Positions 9,236 to 20,252 of a stretch of 64,000 nt of DNA are shown here, one piece after another. Source of the stretch: Magicicada septendecula (lineage: Eukaryota; Arthropoda; Insecta; Hemiptera; Cicadidae); contig CM068367.1 of NCBI GenBank assembly GCA_034769895.1, positions 127,150,927 to 127,214,926 of the forward strand, read 5' to 3'. A program made the position numbers and the translations under genes. A model generated the notes under the pieces. It was not told where the DNA came from. It saw only the letters and a list, made by a program, of their open reading frames with translations, and ran no database searches. Within the stretch, counting starts at the first letter, position 1. Each line of letters begins with the position of its first letter.

Positions 9236-11464
9236 CTTTTTTAAAATATAAATGTGTTTTGAGAAAGATTTAAAAGAGGATTTATATTTATATTTAGATT
9301 CATAAAAGTTTTATTAGGAAACTAAAATTAATATTTCCACTTAAAAGTAATGCAGTCGTTTTAAATTTTCTTAACTAGGCCTATATCCTTATTCCTTTTC
9401 TGACCAATTATAATTTTAAAGATCTCAGGTTGAGCTTATTTATATAATAACTCTGTATTATAATATTTTCAAGTCTTTATAGTTGTCCTATATTGAATTA
9501 ATTTTTGACAGTGGTCATTCATTTTAAGGAAACATAAATTTTTAAGCTCCTTGTTAACTGTAGCGCTGGCAACGTGACTTTTTAAAATCGACAGCTAAGA
9601 GAATAAAATTCTTCTGACCGGTGAACGTGTCTATAATATTCGTCAACAAAAATATATTTCTTCTAACTGTATTATTCAAATCCACAAACAGTTTTCCGCG
9701 CAGGCACTCGTTTAGAATATTTTTTTTATAAAACACCTGTCATATAATGTTATAAAAATATATTTTTAAATAGTAAAACAACATTTTGTACATTGTTTTT
9801 TCATATTTACTTTTAGAGTAGGCAGTAGTTAAAGGCAAATACTACTTAATGGTGAATAAAAGTCGGACGAGAAAGAGACTACATTTGCTATTCTACGGGT
9901 ATCTATACTTCGTCGGACACATATATGCTCATTGTAAATGGATCTTGATAAAAATATAATAACCAATAATAACATTATAATAATAAATATAATGTGTAAA
10001 TATAATTTTGCACATTTTGAGCTTAAACAAAATTTATCCGTTTAATTTTTTTTTAATTATGCTATCTAATGTGTACAATTGCATTTTAAAATTCTATGCG
10101 TTTACGACATTCCATAAATTCTCTAGTTCATGAAATTTATTGTAAAATAATTTTTTACAGTATTTACTTCATAATTTTATTTAAGGGGTACAAACAAAAC
10201 GCCCATCTTTTACCTTGCCTTGAAAACTTTGCATCTAGTAGCTTTGCTTAGAATGCTCACATTTATAGGCTAAGCCGACGTCCGGGCTAATAAGGCTCAT
10301 TGATGTACGATATATCGTGATTTATCTGACAAGAGTGTAAGCCTGGACATCCAGATTGGACGCCAAACAAAAATAATATATCAACACTTATTCTAAAGAG
10401 ACGTTGCTTTTATCAAAACATTCGCACGCATGTGCAAAATGAAGCTTATTTATTATTTTCCCATTTGCGATTATCTAATGAACCGTAAATGGTTCGGTTG
10501 CGGGTTGCGGTAACCGGAATAGATTTTTTTTTATTCAATACATTTTCCGTGTATAGCGACACCACTACGTACGTAACTGCGTATTCCATACGCAAGCACA
10601 AACACGCGCGCCAGATACATAACACATCCATTTGTTTTTCGAAAAGTATGACTAAATTAATTTTCTTCCACATGTTATTTACTCCCATATGTATGTGCGT
10701 CCCTTTCAGTAATTTTAGGTTGCCGTAATTTGTACGAAAACTATAACGGAAGATAGAATAAAACTATATATTACTTTAGCTGTATACTAAAGTAATACTA
10801 AAACATGTACGTATTAATTTAATTACATTTATTACATTATTACTTTAGAATACATTTATAGAGCCGCCTATTACTGAACTTTAGACGAGTATCACAGATA
10901 TTAATACGCTCAACAGAAATTAATCTTTTATTAATGGTCAAAACAGTATATACATTTACAGCCTTCGTACTACGTAGTTCAAGGTTTTTTATTATCAATA
11001 GATCCTTCCAAAATATGGCCGCCCCACCAACCACCACGGACTTGATGAGAGGGGAAGAAGAGCTTCTTTTAATCTGTTTTGAATTGACATGAAATTAGTC
11101 TGTATTAAAAAACAAAATATTCTTTGCTCAGATTTGATGTTAACTTAAAGAAAACAAACTAAACCAAGGTTTTTAAGATTTCAAAATTATTTCTTTAACG
11201 TGCTGATTGTCCTAAACTTATGATATGAAAAGTTTTTCCCTACATTCAGTCACAACACACATCGTGGAGAAACAGTACAGTTCCTGATAAATCCTCAATT
11301 TATTTAATGTAATTACTTTTAATCAATATAGATTATAAATCATACGATCTTTTTAGAACTTTTTTAAATGTACGTAAACATCAAGTGAACACTACAAAAT
11401 AATAATAATAATGAGAAAAAGAAGACTATTATTTTTTGAACATTTATATATAATGGTTGACAAT
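9236..11464. other. No recognised gene; AT-rich
   Basis: About 2.2 kb with no supported coding region or TE. The only structure noted is a perfect 11-bp inverted repeat at 10769-10779 and 10787-10797 (TATTACTTTAG, 7-nt loop). Confidence 0.5.
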
Positions 11465-11795
11465 AGGTTAACAAAGCAGATCTTCAAATATCTGTGGGGG
11501 AAGAAGTCAACATCAAGATGGATTAAAGAAGTCCAAAAGGATTTAGAAAAAATAATATAAACGCAGAAGAAGCAATTGAAAGAGACGTTTTTCGGGCAAA
11601 AGTGTTAAAAATGGAAGGAGTCCAGGGTAGGAGAGAGAAAAACGCAGGTTCTAAGTGGACTGAAGACAGGAAGAAGAGACACAGTGAAAAGATGAAAAAA
11701 TATTGGAGAAAAAGAAAAGAACAAAGTATAAAGAACTGAAATTGGCATGTGGTCCTTAGATGGCCGATACAAAAAAAAAAAATAATAATAATAAT
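11465..11795 (+). pseudogene. LINE 3' end with poly(A)/(AAT)n tail
   Basis: The frame encodes LWGKKSTSRWIKEVQKDLEK, then after a frameshift an EEAIERDVFRAK segment and a basic tail containing KKYWRKRKEQ. This is the normal C-terminal layout of a LINE polymerase after the RT domain. A 3' UTR of about 30 bp follows, then an A-run and AAT repeats to about 11795. It is the same family as 9070-9235, here with about 165 bp more coding sequence. It is 5'-truncated and dead. Confidence 0.8.
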
Positions 11796-12799
11796 CATCA
11801 TCACTTGCCATTAAATCGATACATATAAGAATAAATAATAATCATAGCCACGCCAAGTAAAATTATGATCATGGCATATTCGTTTATAATAATATTTGAT
11901 TATTTCTTAATTCAAAGAAACCACCAACTCTGCTGATGTGTGTTGTGGAAAAAATTACGCACAGGCATTAAGTCCGTAACTTAATGTAAAGAAAATATTG
12001 TTACTTAACGGGCCTGATGTTAGGAACAAGAAAATCTAAACATTATTTTTTAAGATTATCATATTATTCGTTAACACAACGATTTCGTTAACGAAAAACG
12101 AGTTTATTTTTTCTCAGCGTCATAAAATCACTAATATTGTTGTCACGTATTGCAGTAAACTATAATCACTGGTATTTCAACCATTTCGTATTCGCTTATA
12201 TATGCAATTTTTTTCTTTCAAATATGTATGCAATTTTCATTGGATCACATCTAAATAAGATAAATCACATCTTATAAATCTAAAATCAATCGTTCCTTTT
12301 TAGTCAATATTTAAATCAATATGTAAATATGCCTACATTACGAAAGTAAACATTATTGTTTAATAATAAACTGACTTAATGTTAGAAACAAGAAATAAAC
12401 AAAATCAAGGTTTGAAGTTTGTTGCAATTGTCTGTTTAATGCAATGCTTATCTTAATCGAAAATTATTTTGTCAACTTTAAAATATGCGATAATGTTGAC
12501 GTGATTTGTGAATAAAATTATAACGTCTCTGCTGTAATTCAACGCGGTTTCATTCCCTTCAGGCAGTTTTTAAATTAGCCTCATCATGAAATATCCTGTA
12601 GGCCTAGTTCTCAATCGCTACAGTTAACTTAATTTTTAAATCAAAACGTTAAGTCTGTGTCACAAGAGAAATAAAATTATTTACTAATAAGTCGCTTGAT
12701 ATTTTGGAACACAAAAGAAACACAACCACAGCCTTTACGATATCTTAAATTTTAAAAATATTTTGACAATTTCTTACCGTCAACAAATCCCAAATACTG
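11796..12799. other. No recognised feature
   Basis: AT-rich spacer without a supported gene or repeat. Confidence 0.5.
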
Positions 12800-12819
12800 T
12801 TGTTGTGCAGTGTGAGCGA

Positions 12820-13150
12820 AGCGACGACCAGTCTGTACGAAGCCTACGCGCTGATTACGCGTCCCGTAAAACAAACGTAGGTACAGTCAATAAATAAATA
12901 AATAAATGTTCCCGACGACTACTCGATGTGGGTTAGTTAACTTCTGCTAAAATATATTCGCGAACCAAGTGCGTGTGTGTGCATATGACACAATTTCCAC
13001 CCGTATCGCGTTTGCGTCGCTCGCACGCGCCCGTACGCGTCTCGACAGTACCGCGTTGCCTTGAATGTGCGCGAGAATTAGCCTCCAGAGAAATCCGAAC
13101 GCCGGAAACAACGCAGGGCGGGGAGAGGGCTCATTATCTGCAGATAACCG
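12820..13150. promoter_or_regulatory. CpG-rich patch, possible regulatory region
   Basis: This stretch is visibly richer in CpG and G+C than its surroundings (clusters such as GCGTTTGCGTCGCTCGCACG and CGCCCGTACGCGTCTCGACA), while the neighbouring kilobases are CpG-poor. An AAAT microsatellite lies within it at about 12891-12906. In genomes with CpG methylation such patches often mark unmethylated promoters. No first exon or core promoter could be identified, so this is only a candidate; open frames through it look incidental. Confidence 0.3.
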
Positions 13151-13263
13151 ACCAGATCTGTGAAAACCCAGAAAAAACAGAATTTTCTTCTTCGTCTTTT
13201 TTGTCTTTTCTGTTAACGGGCACAAGTGTTCAACAAAAAACCTATTCACACCAAGATCAATAG

Positions 13264-14700
13264 TTTATCTACTTGCTGAAAATTTCTTTCTCCAATTTTA
13301 CACATTCTTAATAATCAATTCAGCACAGTAATAAATATGTCGCTTATAATATTTAGGTGTAAAATGTTACACAATGTTTTGTAACTAACGTTCATATTTC
13401 TGCCTTTTTCTGAAATGTGTTTTGGATTTATTTCCAATTTCACACCATTATAGTGTCATAACTGTCATTAATTGCATTACAGTTCTTAATAGGGTTGATT
13501 ATGGCGATGATGTTAATGATTGCAACAGGATGTCTATCAGTCCTTTGAATACAGCCAAGCAATTAAATTATTTGTCACATAGCTCACAAATAGAAAGTAA
13601 AATAAAATAAATTTGTTATTTATTTTAATTTATAAACTGATTGTTGATAAATAACACTTTACATTGTCATACACGTTTAGTTATGTATATCAGACTTCCT
13701 AGTATTTATTTATGTACACTACACAGGAATTGTGCAACTACTAGTAAGATCTGCTACGGTGGGGGGGGGGGAGCCGAGCTTCTAAGGGGCCTCATAAGCC
13801 TGCAAATACATACATTATTTACTGAATGTTGAGTGATTGTTATTATCAAGAAAACTCTAACTTTGTTTTATTCATTTACAGATATTGTAATTTCTTTAAT
13901 TCTACAGTTATCTACAAGCCTTATTTTAACACACATAACTGGTTATATAATTTTTCTGGAAATTTTTAATAAATTTGGGAGGGGGGAATTGATCCCCGAT
14001 CTCCATCGCAGTTACACCACTCCTACCTACTGCCTCATTCCTACTACATATACCTAGCACATTCTCATAGGTGTATGCATGCATGCCTGTAACTCTAGAA
14101 TACTTACAGTTTTTATATGGCAGTTGTTAAAAAAAAACTACATTCAAAGTTCAAAATATTCTTTGCATCTTTTGTTTCAGAATTTCCAGCTATTCCTATT
14201 TAGGCACTGTTTTTCTTCTAATCCTTTTCCTTCCATTTCCATAGTAAATTTATTCCTCCTCCTTCCTCTTGGCATCTAATGTTATGGTAGGAATTGTTAT
14301 GGTAATAATTCCTCTTGCATCATTTGCACATAGCAGAGAAGTTGTATTATTTTTATGTCAGCAGTAAGTTTTCGAGTTGTAATCCTCATTATCTCCAGAC
14401 TCACTCATTCATTCCCTGCCTCTTTCTTAGGTTCTCACATATTGCACCCACAGTTCCATTTCTGTATCATTTGAACTTGTTCTGTTGTGACTTTTATTGT
14501 CCACACATCAAAAAAAAATTTATCAAGAAGTGCATTTTATACATGCTGATATATATTTCATAACTTATTCATTGATTTTGGACAGGCGTTTTGATAAAAT
14601 AAACTGAGAGGTCATGATTTTATTTTGCTGTGTATGTGAAAGACACTTGAAGCACTGTACTAGCAGCAACCAAAGCATTAATAAGAGTGGACAGTCAGCT
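13264..14700. other. No recognised gene
   Basis: AT-rich DNA with a G-run near 13762-13771 and no supported coding region. Several short frames are open only by chance. Confidence 0.5.
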
Positions 14701-14724
14701 GACTTTATCCAATGTTATAACTAT

Positions 14725-14765
14725 AGTGTATCACCCTATCTTGGAGTCAGATAGGGTGATACACT
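14725..14765. repeat. Perfect 17-bp inverted repeat with 7-nt loop
   Basis: AGTGTATCACCCTATCT at 14725-14741 is followed by loop TGGAGTC and then the exact reverse complement at 14749-14765. The right arm is part of the RT motif (the RQGDTL codons), so the left arm is an inverted copy of it. Confidence 0.85.
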
Positions 14766-15228
14766 CTTTTCCATATTTAATTTAACACTGAAAGCTGCCT
14801 CAACAAAAGTAGATATAAATTAGTGTATTGGTGTAAAATCAATACAAATTGGAGTTTATGCTGATGACCTGGTTCTAGCCTAGTGAAATTAAATAACTTT
14901 GAAAGAAAGTTTGTAAAAACTTGACAGAAAGGTGAGAAACATAGATTAAAGGTAACTGAAGCAAAAGTCATCTACATGGAGCTTGAAAGAAACAGCAAAT
15001 AACAATGGTAATTTTATAACAGAAAAATTGGACTTTCATATATGTATGCAACTTTCATTACTTGGATCACAACTAAACAAGATAAATAATAGTGTGGCAA
15101 ATGAAGAGAAAACTGTAATTCAATCAACAGAAATGGATGGTGTATACAAAATCTTAAATATATTGTGCCTGTTAAGTAAAAGCAATAAACTTATAAAGAG
15201 CATATTTCAGCCTGCTAACTTATAGTAA
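14735..15228 (+). pseudogene. LINE reverse-transcriptase fragment, decayed
   Basis: A frame with several stops encodes LGVR-stop-GDTLFSIFNLTL, matching the G.RQGD.LSP.LFNL motif of LINE RTs. About 30 codons later comes IGVYADDLVLA, holding the YADD catalytic box (near 14855-14866), and then a region ending with KILNILCLLSKS and LIKSIF, which resembles the thumb after a YLGS-like box. Many stops and gaps show it is long dead. The upstream half of RT is absent; the continuation is probably the fragment at 15555-15870, split by an insert at 15270-15539. Confidence 0.7.
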
Positions 15229-15258
15229 TAAGGCCTCAGCCTTGAAAAGATGCCAATG

Positions 15259-15550
15259 ACAGCTGTTGATTGTCCTCACCAGTGCGTCACTACGTTCCCA
15301 AAGGCTATGCCTGAGGGGAACATGGTGCCGTACCCCGGCCTGACAATTGGCTGAAGCAATAAGCTCAGCTTGCTCCCGTGGTGGCCATGCAGAATCATGT
15401 ACCCGCAGACCGCATCCTAACACCTTGTGCAGAGCAAACGACCGCGCTCACCTGTTTGCACCTGGCGTTCATCAGGCCTAGGCCTGGACAACGCACACAA
15501 ATTAGGGCGCAAGACACCTGTGCATCCTCTGTCTCTGTCACAGCTGTTGA
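15259..15550. mobile_element. Unidentified insert of 270 bp between 11-bp direct repeats
   Basis: ACAGCTGTTGA occurs at 15259-15269 and again at 15540-15550. The 270 bp between is more GC-rich than its surroundings and splits two parts of what looks like one LINE (RT fragment before, C-terminus after). This is what a SINE or other short retrotransposed insert with an 11-bp target duplication would leave. I could not find convincing tRNA A/B boxes or an A-tail, so the class is open. Confidence 0.45.
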
Positions 15551-15554
15551 CTAT

Positions 15555-15870
15555 ATATGATAGAACTCTAAGATGATTCTTGAAGACCATCAGTTGGCCC
15601 AGATCAGGGTAACGAATAATTCATACGATCCATTAAAGAACAAAGACTTGCATGGCTGGATCTCACTGAAAGAACGCATCCATGATGCTTGGTAAAGAAA
15701 ATCTTAAATTGTGAACCATTTGAAAAGGGAACAAGGAAGACAAAGAAAATGGAGGAAGACAAAGATGTGGAAGACACCTTGTGCATGATGAGAGTGAGGA
15801 ATTGAGAGAGACTAGCACTGGAGAGAGCAAGATGGAAGAAAATAGTAATGGAAGCCAGAACCCATCATAA
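15555..15870 (+). pseudogene. LINE C-terminal fragment
   Basis: Broken frames encode an RMHPKKILN-type segment, then KGTRKTKKMEEDKDVE, RVRN, and ERARWKKIVMEARTHHN. The last matches the usual W+KI+.EA+TH ending of many LINE polymerases. Stops and frame changes are frequent. It probably continues the RT fragment ending at 15228. A short TAG repeat and ATGGAATACAATGGAATG follow, possibly the tail. Confidence 0.65.
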
Positions 15871-16433
15871 TTGTAGTAGTAGAATGGAATACAATGGAAT
15901 GTATTTATGTCTCATAGGCTCAATACCTGCAACGTCAAAGACAATGTATTTGATCACGTCTTCTCAAATACTACAGAAACTGATTCTGTAAAACATATGG
16001 CAGTATATATTATAAAATTTAACACTTACATACAGTGGCGGCTCGTGACTTAAGAGGCTGGAGGGCGCGGCCTTTAGGCTACTTAATTATTTATCAACAT
16101 TTGTAATAGAAATATCATTATTTAATATTTATAATAGAAATGTCGCCAATATTTGATCACATAATTAATTAATAAAATAAGAATAGTAACACGTGCAGCA
16201 TGCAACGATTATTTGAAAATTTGATCTCACCTCAAATATTGTGAGCTGTTGTAGGGAGTCAGCAGTTTTATTAATAAACATAACCACAAACTGTCAAAAG
16301 TGTCCACAAAAATCTCTATACTGTTTCCACAAAAAAAGTAATACACTATATTTACATTATATTATTTCTATGATATCTACACTTTAAACATACCTTTTAT
16401 TTATATACAAAGTCAATTCGCCTTTCCTTTAAA

Positions 16434-16888
16434 TTAACGAACTTTTCTACCATCAAATTCCTTCATTTCTTTAACAAGTTCCTTGTTGATAGATAACATC
16501 GCAAGGGCATTCAGTCTATAGTTTTTCATTGTATTTCCCAAGAAAGTCTTTAGTCTTTTCAGAGTCGAAAAGCAGCGCTCAGGTTCGGCAGTTGTCATTG
16601 GGATAGTTATGATAATTTTAAGAAGTTTCGACACTTCTTTGAAAACTGACGTAAGATTGTTTTCTTCTATAAAGTTAAGAAGTTTTATTGTGCCTTTAAT
16701 ATTAAAATCATGCCGTCTCTATAATAGTTCCAATTCATTCCGAAGTTTGTTTTCTTGTAAGAAAGGGTAATGTTGAATCACTCGCCTGAATTTTTCTTCC
16801 TGAAAGTTTATAGAAAAAAGTGAAAATAAGTCATTGTTCATCAATGAAGCTGCTTCTAGGTGACCCGTGTAAGTAAACCTATTTTTTC
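16434..16888 (-). pseudogene. hAT transposase C-terminal part with dimerisation domain
   Basis: The reverse strand reads GHLEAASLMNN, then FRRVIQHYPFLQENKLRNEL, one stop, then a final block with TTAEPERCFSTLKRLKTFL and RLNALAMLSI. The latter is the hAT family C-terminal dimerisation domain (TTAxxERSFSxLKxIKTxLRxxM...RLxxLxxLxI), about 65 residues before the stop. The arrangement is that of ZMYM1-like and DUF4371-hAT transposases. It needs a partner copy to act and has no catalytic core here, so it is inactive. Confidence 0.85.
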
Positions 16889-17183
16889 ACGTGAGTTATA
16901 ATGATGTCACTTATTTCTTTTGGATCCCCTATTCTAGTGCTGCATCCAACATTATTGTTCCTTTTTCTTGGTTCCTCATTTATTTGTGTTTCTACTTCAT
17001 GTATTTTCTCCCTCTCTGCATCTCATTTTTTAAAATTCCGATGTCACTTTACCACGTTACACTGCCTTTGTTCCTACTTTGTAGTTGTTGGTACAGTATG
17101 TCCACATGGGATAGAATTCTATGGAAAAAAGTTAGCCAGCACATGAAATTTTGGTCCTGAAGAGCCTTTCTGTGACCACTTGC

Positions 17184-17504
17184 CTAATTAATTGTGAGTC
17201 TCTTTGTACATTTTTCTTCAAGAACTTCGAAACATTCCTTCAACTTATATCGGTTTTCGTACACAACGTTAACTGTACGAATGTTGTATACCCCCAGATT
17301 TGTAGACGATGCTGATCCGTCATGAACTCTTAGAGACAACTGTAAAACACTACAGAATTTTACACACGAAATCAGCTGGTTTAAAATATGTCTGTTTTTG
17401 CTGACTTGAACATTGTGCTTTTCAATGTTTAGTCTAAATTGCGAGTCCACACTAGACAGTATGTTTACTTTGCCTAACAAAGAAAAATCAACAACACTAT
17501 TCAT
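17184..17504 (-). pseudogene. hAT transposase, DUF4371-like N-terminal fragment
   Basis: The 106-codon frame includes VSKNRHILNQLISCVKFCSV followed by LQLSLRVHDGS. This is the pattern at the start of DUF4371 in ZMYM1-like hAT transposases (V..NR..L..LI....FL..Q.L..RGHDE). It lies upstream, in the sense of the minus strand, of the C-terminal block in the same element. The interval 16889-17183 does not encode the expected DDE/RNase H-like core, so that part has been deleted or replaced. Confidence 0.7.
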
Positions 17505-18101
17505 GTGATGAACGGATATTTCAGGCTTCTTAATTTTTTTTTTGTATGATGTTTTATATCATTAACCTCTTTTAGAGTCCATTGTCTCTGGGAGACAATA
17601 AAATACATGGAAAACAGAAGATTATTCGTGAAACTATTAAAAAAAACACACACAAATTCAAAACCTAAACACTAAACAAATGCCTGCAGTGAATTAACCA
17701 CGCCAGAGAAACTATAAACATTAAAAAGAGCAAATCTCATATTATTATCAATAGTCTGCCATTAGTTGTACTGAGTGAATTACACGACTTTCTGCTAATC
17801 ATGGCGCGGAAGCCGGTGCGCCGAGCAACAGTGTAAACGCCGCCTGTAAGCTTACAATTTCGTTCAACTTTGGATAGAGTGGGAGAACTGAGAAATGGGC
17901 GCGACTGTCAGAGCGCCGTAATGCATGCTGCTCCGAAAACATTTCTGCTATTACCTAACACAAAAACTTTCTTGCCCGAAGGGGTTAAAGAAATATGTAA
18001 TGACTTTCCACAAATAGTGATAATGGGTTGTTTAATGATATGATTTAATCTGTGAGGCGCTCGCCTTAGCGCCCTAAAAATGAGCCACCCCTGCTTACAT
18101 A

Positions 18102-19150
18102 AGAAATTATTTTGAAACTAATTGAATGGTAATTAATATAAAAATTGTAAATGGTTCACAAAATAATATACAAACAATTTCTCTCAGCCAACAAGAGTTG
18201 TAATATCAACTTTTCCAGTCTATGAGAAACACAAACTGCAGAGTTCCTTAAAAAGGAAAACATATTATCTTAAAACAAATAAGTCACCTTAATTATGCTT
18301 TTTAGATATACTAGTATGCTCCACAAACTTCAGAACTTGCTCACTATTTTGAACAAAGTATATTTATTACCTATTAAATAAATTTCAATATTAGAGAACT
18401 TTCAATTATAGGAACGATTACAAAACTTATGATTTCCCTACTATTTATTTAGTAATATAAAAAGTGTATAGCACACAATCATATAATAAACACTAAAAAT
18501 TTGAAACTTTCAGATTTGGGTTACAGTTCCTTTTACTCCGACACCCCGCTTGATATTCACGATTTTCTCAAATTTTGAATCACTTTTTTGGGCCCTGTGG
18601 TTCCAAAAATTTTAAATTTTCAAAAATTAACTCTACATTTAGTGTTAGTTAAAATTCTCTTCAATTTGACACTCAACATGAATTTTTGTGATTTTCACTC
18701 ATCTTTCAGACCTAACATTCAAAAATATTTAACAAACACTAAATTCAATTATGGTTTAAATTCCCTTTAATTTGACACCCCACATGGGCTTTTGCAATTT
18801 TTTCCAGTTTTGACTGTAACATTTTTGACTCTCACCCCCTTATTTTTGGAGGGATCAATTTCAAAAACAATAAGGTCCTATAGGGTAAAATTATGGACAC
18901 TCATGCCAGGTTTCATGAAAATCGGTTGACGAGTTCAAAAGTTAATGACACATACCCCAAACAGACAGGTAGACAAAAGCCAAATGGTCGATTCAAACTC
19001 ACTTTGCTTGTTCAGTTATTACTTTTGTAAACTATTGATCAAGTTTATAATTTACATAATTTTTTATTATTATTTTCACACTATAATAATCCGGGTGAAA
19101 AATGCTGGTAAGAATAATACTCCGTACTACTTAACAATTGAGGCGTCCAG
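18102..19150. repeat. AT-rich flank with decayed repeats
   Basis: Three loosely similar segments with the word TTTGACAC(C/T)C (near 18540, 18668 and 18774) suggest a worn direct repeat of roughly 105-130 bp. Near 18905-18960 is CCAGGTTTCATGAAAATCGG, a word common in 3' regions of interspersed insect repeats. No gene is supported. Confidence 0.4.
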
Positions 19151-19160
19151 TGAGAGAAGG

Positions 19161-19260
19161 CAGAGGCGTAGCGAGGGGGGGAAGGGGGCAGCCGCCCTGA
19201 GCGGCAAAATGAGAATAGACTTGAAACAATTGTTTTCAGTATATAAAACTACAAACAACT
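19161..19260 (+). mobile_element. Possible lone hAT-type terminus
   Basis: CAGAGGCGTAGCGAGGGGGG followed by a GC-rich CAGCCGCCCTGAGCGGC resembles hAT-type terminal sequence (compare CAGAGGCCCAGCGAGGGGG at 40621 in this window). No matching opposite end or target duplication was found, so it is a solo end or a coincidence. Confidence 0.4.
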
Positions 19261-19436
19261 GTTTTCTTTGATATCATTATTCCTTTTGTAAAAGAAGTAT
19301 AACCAGCCAGCTTGTCTGTTGCCATAAACCTTGCGTGATAAACAGTATTAGTCTAGTTGTTTTGATAGTTCATCTTATTTTTTCACAGCACTAAATTAAT
19401 ATAGATTATTAAACTTTCACTTGTGAAACTTACTTT

Positions 19437-19500
19437 GTTTCCTCCCGTACGTGTTTCGGCGTGATGTGCGCCTTCATCAGCTGTGTGAGACAGACTGCCA
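19437..19500 (-). ncRNA. Hammerhead-like motif of the Penelope element
   Basis: On the minus strand: CTGATGA (19480-19474), stem II GGCG/CGCC with a 7-nt loop, GAAAC (19457-19453), and a short ACACGTA that can give a 2-bp stem III and a GTA cleavage triplet. All core bases are present. Helix I is weakly paired, so this copy may be decayed. Hammerheads in the terminal repeats of Penelope-like elements are an established finding, which supports the call. Confidence 0.6.
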
Positions 19501-19516
19501 GTAACTTGTAACGGTT

Positions 19517-20235
19517 TTATTTGGTAGGTTGAGTGGGGGTGGTGCGTGGTGGAAGGGGATTGGCGCGGGGATCTGAATTATTGTTTGTTTTATGTATAAT
19601 TGTGTCAAAGAGTGTGTGTGATTTATAGTGTAATTGGTCGTTAAGTATGCTGTTTGGTTGTGTTGTGTAGTGTTTGTATATTTCATATTGTTCTGCTGTG
19701 TTAAGTTTTCGACTTTTGGGTAAGTAGTGTAATATCTCAAGATTAGTATCTATGTTGGTGTAGCTGTGGTTTTTTGTGTGTATGTGTGTGGCAAACGCGG
19801 AATGTATATTGTTGCTGGATAGAGCTTTTAGGTGTTCAAAGTAACGTGATGAAAAAGATCTTCCCGTCTGGCCTATATAGAAACTATTACAATCATTACA
19901 GTTTAATTTGTAAACACCTGTTTTGTTGTATTTGTCTATGTCCATGTTTGTATTATTGATATGGTTTTTGATGGTATTGTTTGTTCTGTATGCTATTTTA
20001 TACTTGTGTTTCCTGAATGTGTTGGCGATTTTGTGTGTGTTGGAGTTATGGTATGTGAGTGTGATGTATTTATTTTGTTGTGTGTTGTTGGTATTTATTG
20101 TTTTGTTGTTTTTGTTTATGATGTGTTTGTGTAGTTTGTTTATTAAATTAGGGTTGTAGCCGTTTTTTTATTGCTATATATTTGATTGTGTTGAGTTCAT
20201 TGTTATAATCCTGTTTACTTAAATATATCCTGTTT
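19517..20235 (-). pseudogene. Penelope-like endonuclease (GIY-YIG), broken
   Basis: The open part (19945 down to 19517) begins near TGVYKLNCNDCNSFYIGQTG, holding the GIY-like GVY and the YIG motif. It continues with the conserved Arg region GRSFSSRYFEH and a downstream AEQYEIYKH with the expected Glu. CNDC plus the later THIHTKNH give the CCHH zinc-binding signature special to Penelope-like nucleases. Upstream the frame stays open as THKIANTFRKHKYKIAYRTN and NGYNPNLINKLHKH, the family's linker, and after one frameshift near 20175 as DYNNELNTIKYIAI. The RT is missing, so this cannot replicate. Confidence 0.9.
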
Positions 20236-20252
20236 AATCATATATCCTTTTT

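Larger units (their letters stand above)
16025..18101 (-). mobile_element. hAT transposon, internally deleted, with 8-bp target duplication
   Basis: The element runs from CAGTGGCGGCTCGT at 16033 to GAGCCACCCCTG ending at 18093. The imperfect inverted ends (CAG-GGCGGCTC / GAGCC-CC-CTG) are of hAT type. It is flanked by CTTACATA at 16025-16032 and 18094-18101, a perfect 8-bp target duplication, diagnostic of hAT. The transposase is on the minus strand in two pieces (17504-17184 and about 16888-16434), with the catalytic middle missing. A second, truncated copy lies at 20253-21625. Confidence 0.92.
19400..20250 (-). mobile_element. Penelope-like element, 3' fragment
   Basis: On the minus strand this contains the region linking RT to the endonuclease, a GIY-YIG nuclease, and then a hammerhead-like motif in the 3' part. 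That is the order of a Penelope-like retroelement. The RT core is absent: at about 20250 the sequence switches to a truncated hAT copy. The exact 3' boundary is not certain. Confidence 0.85.
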
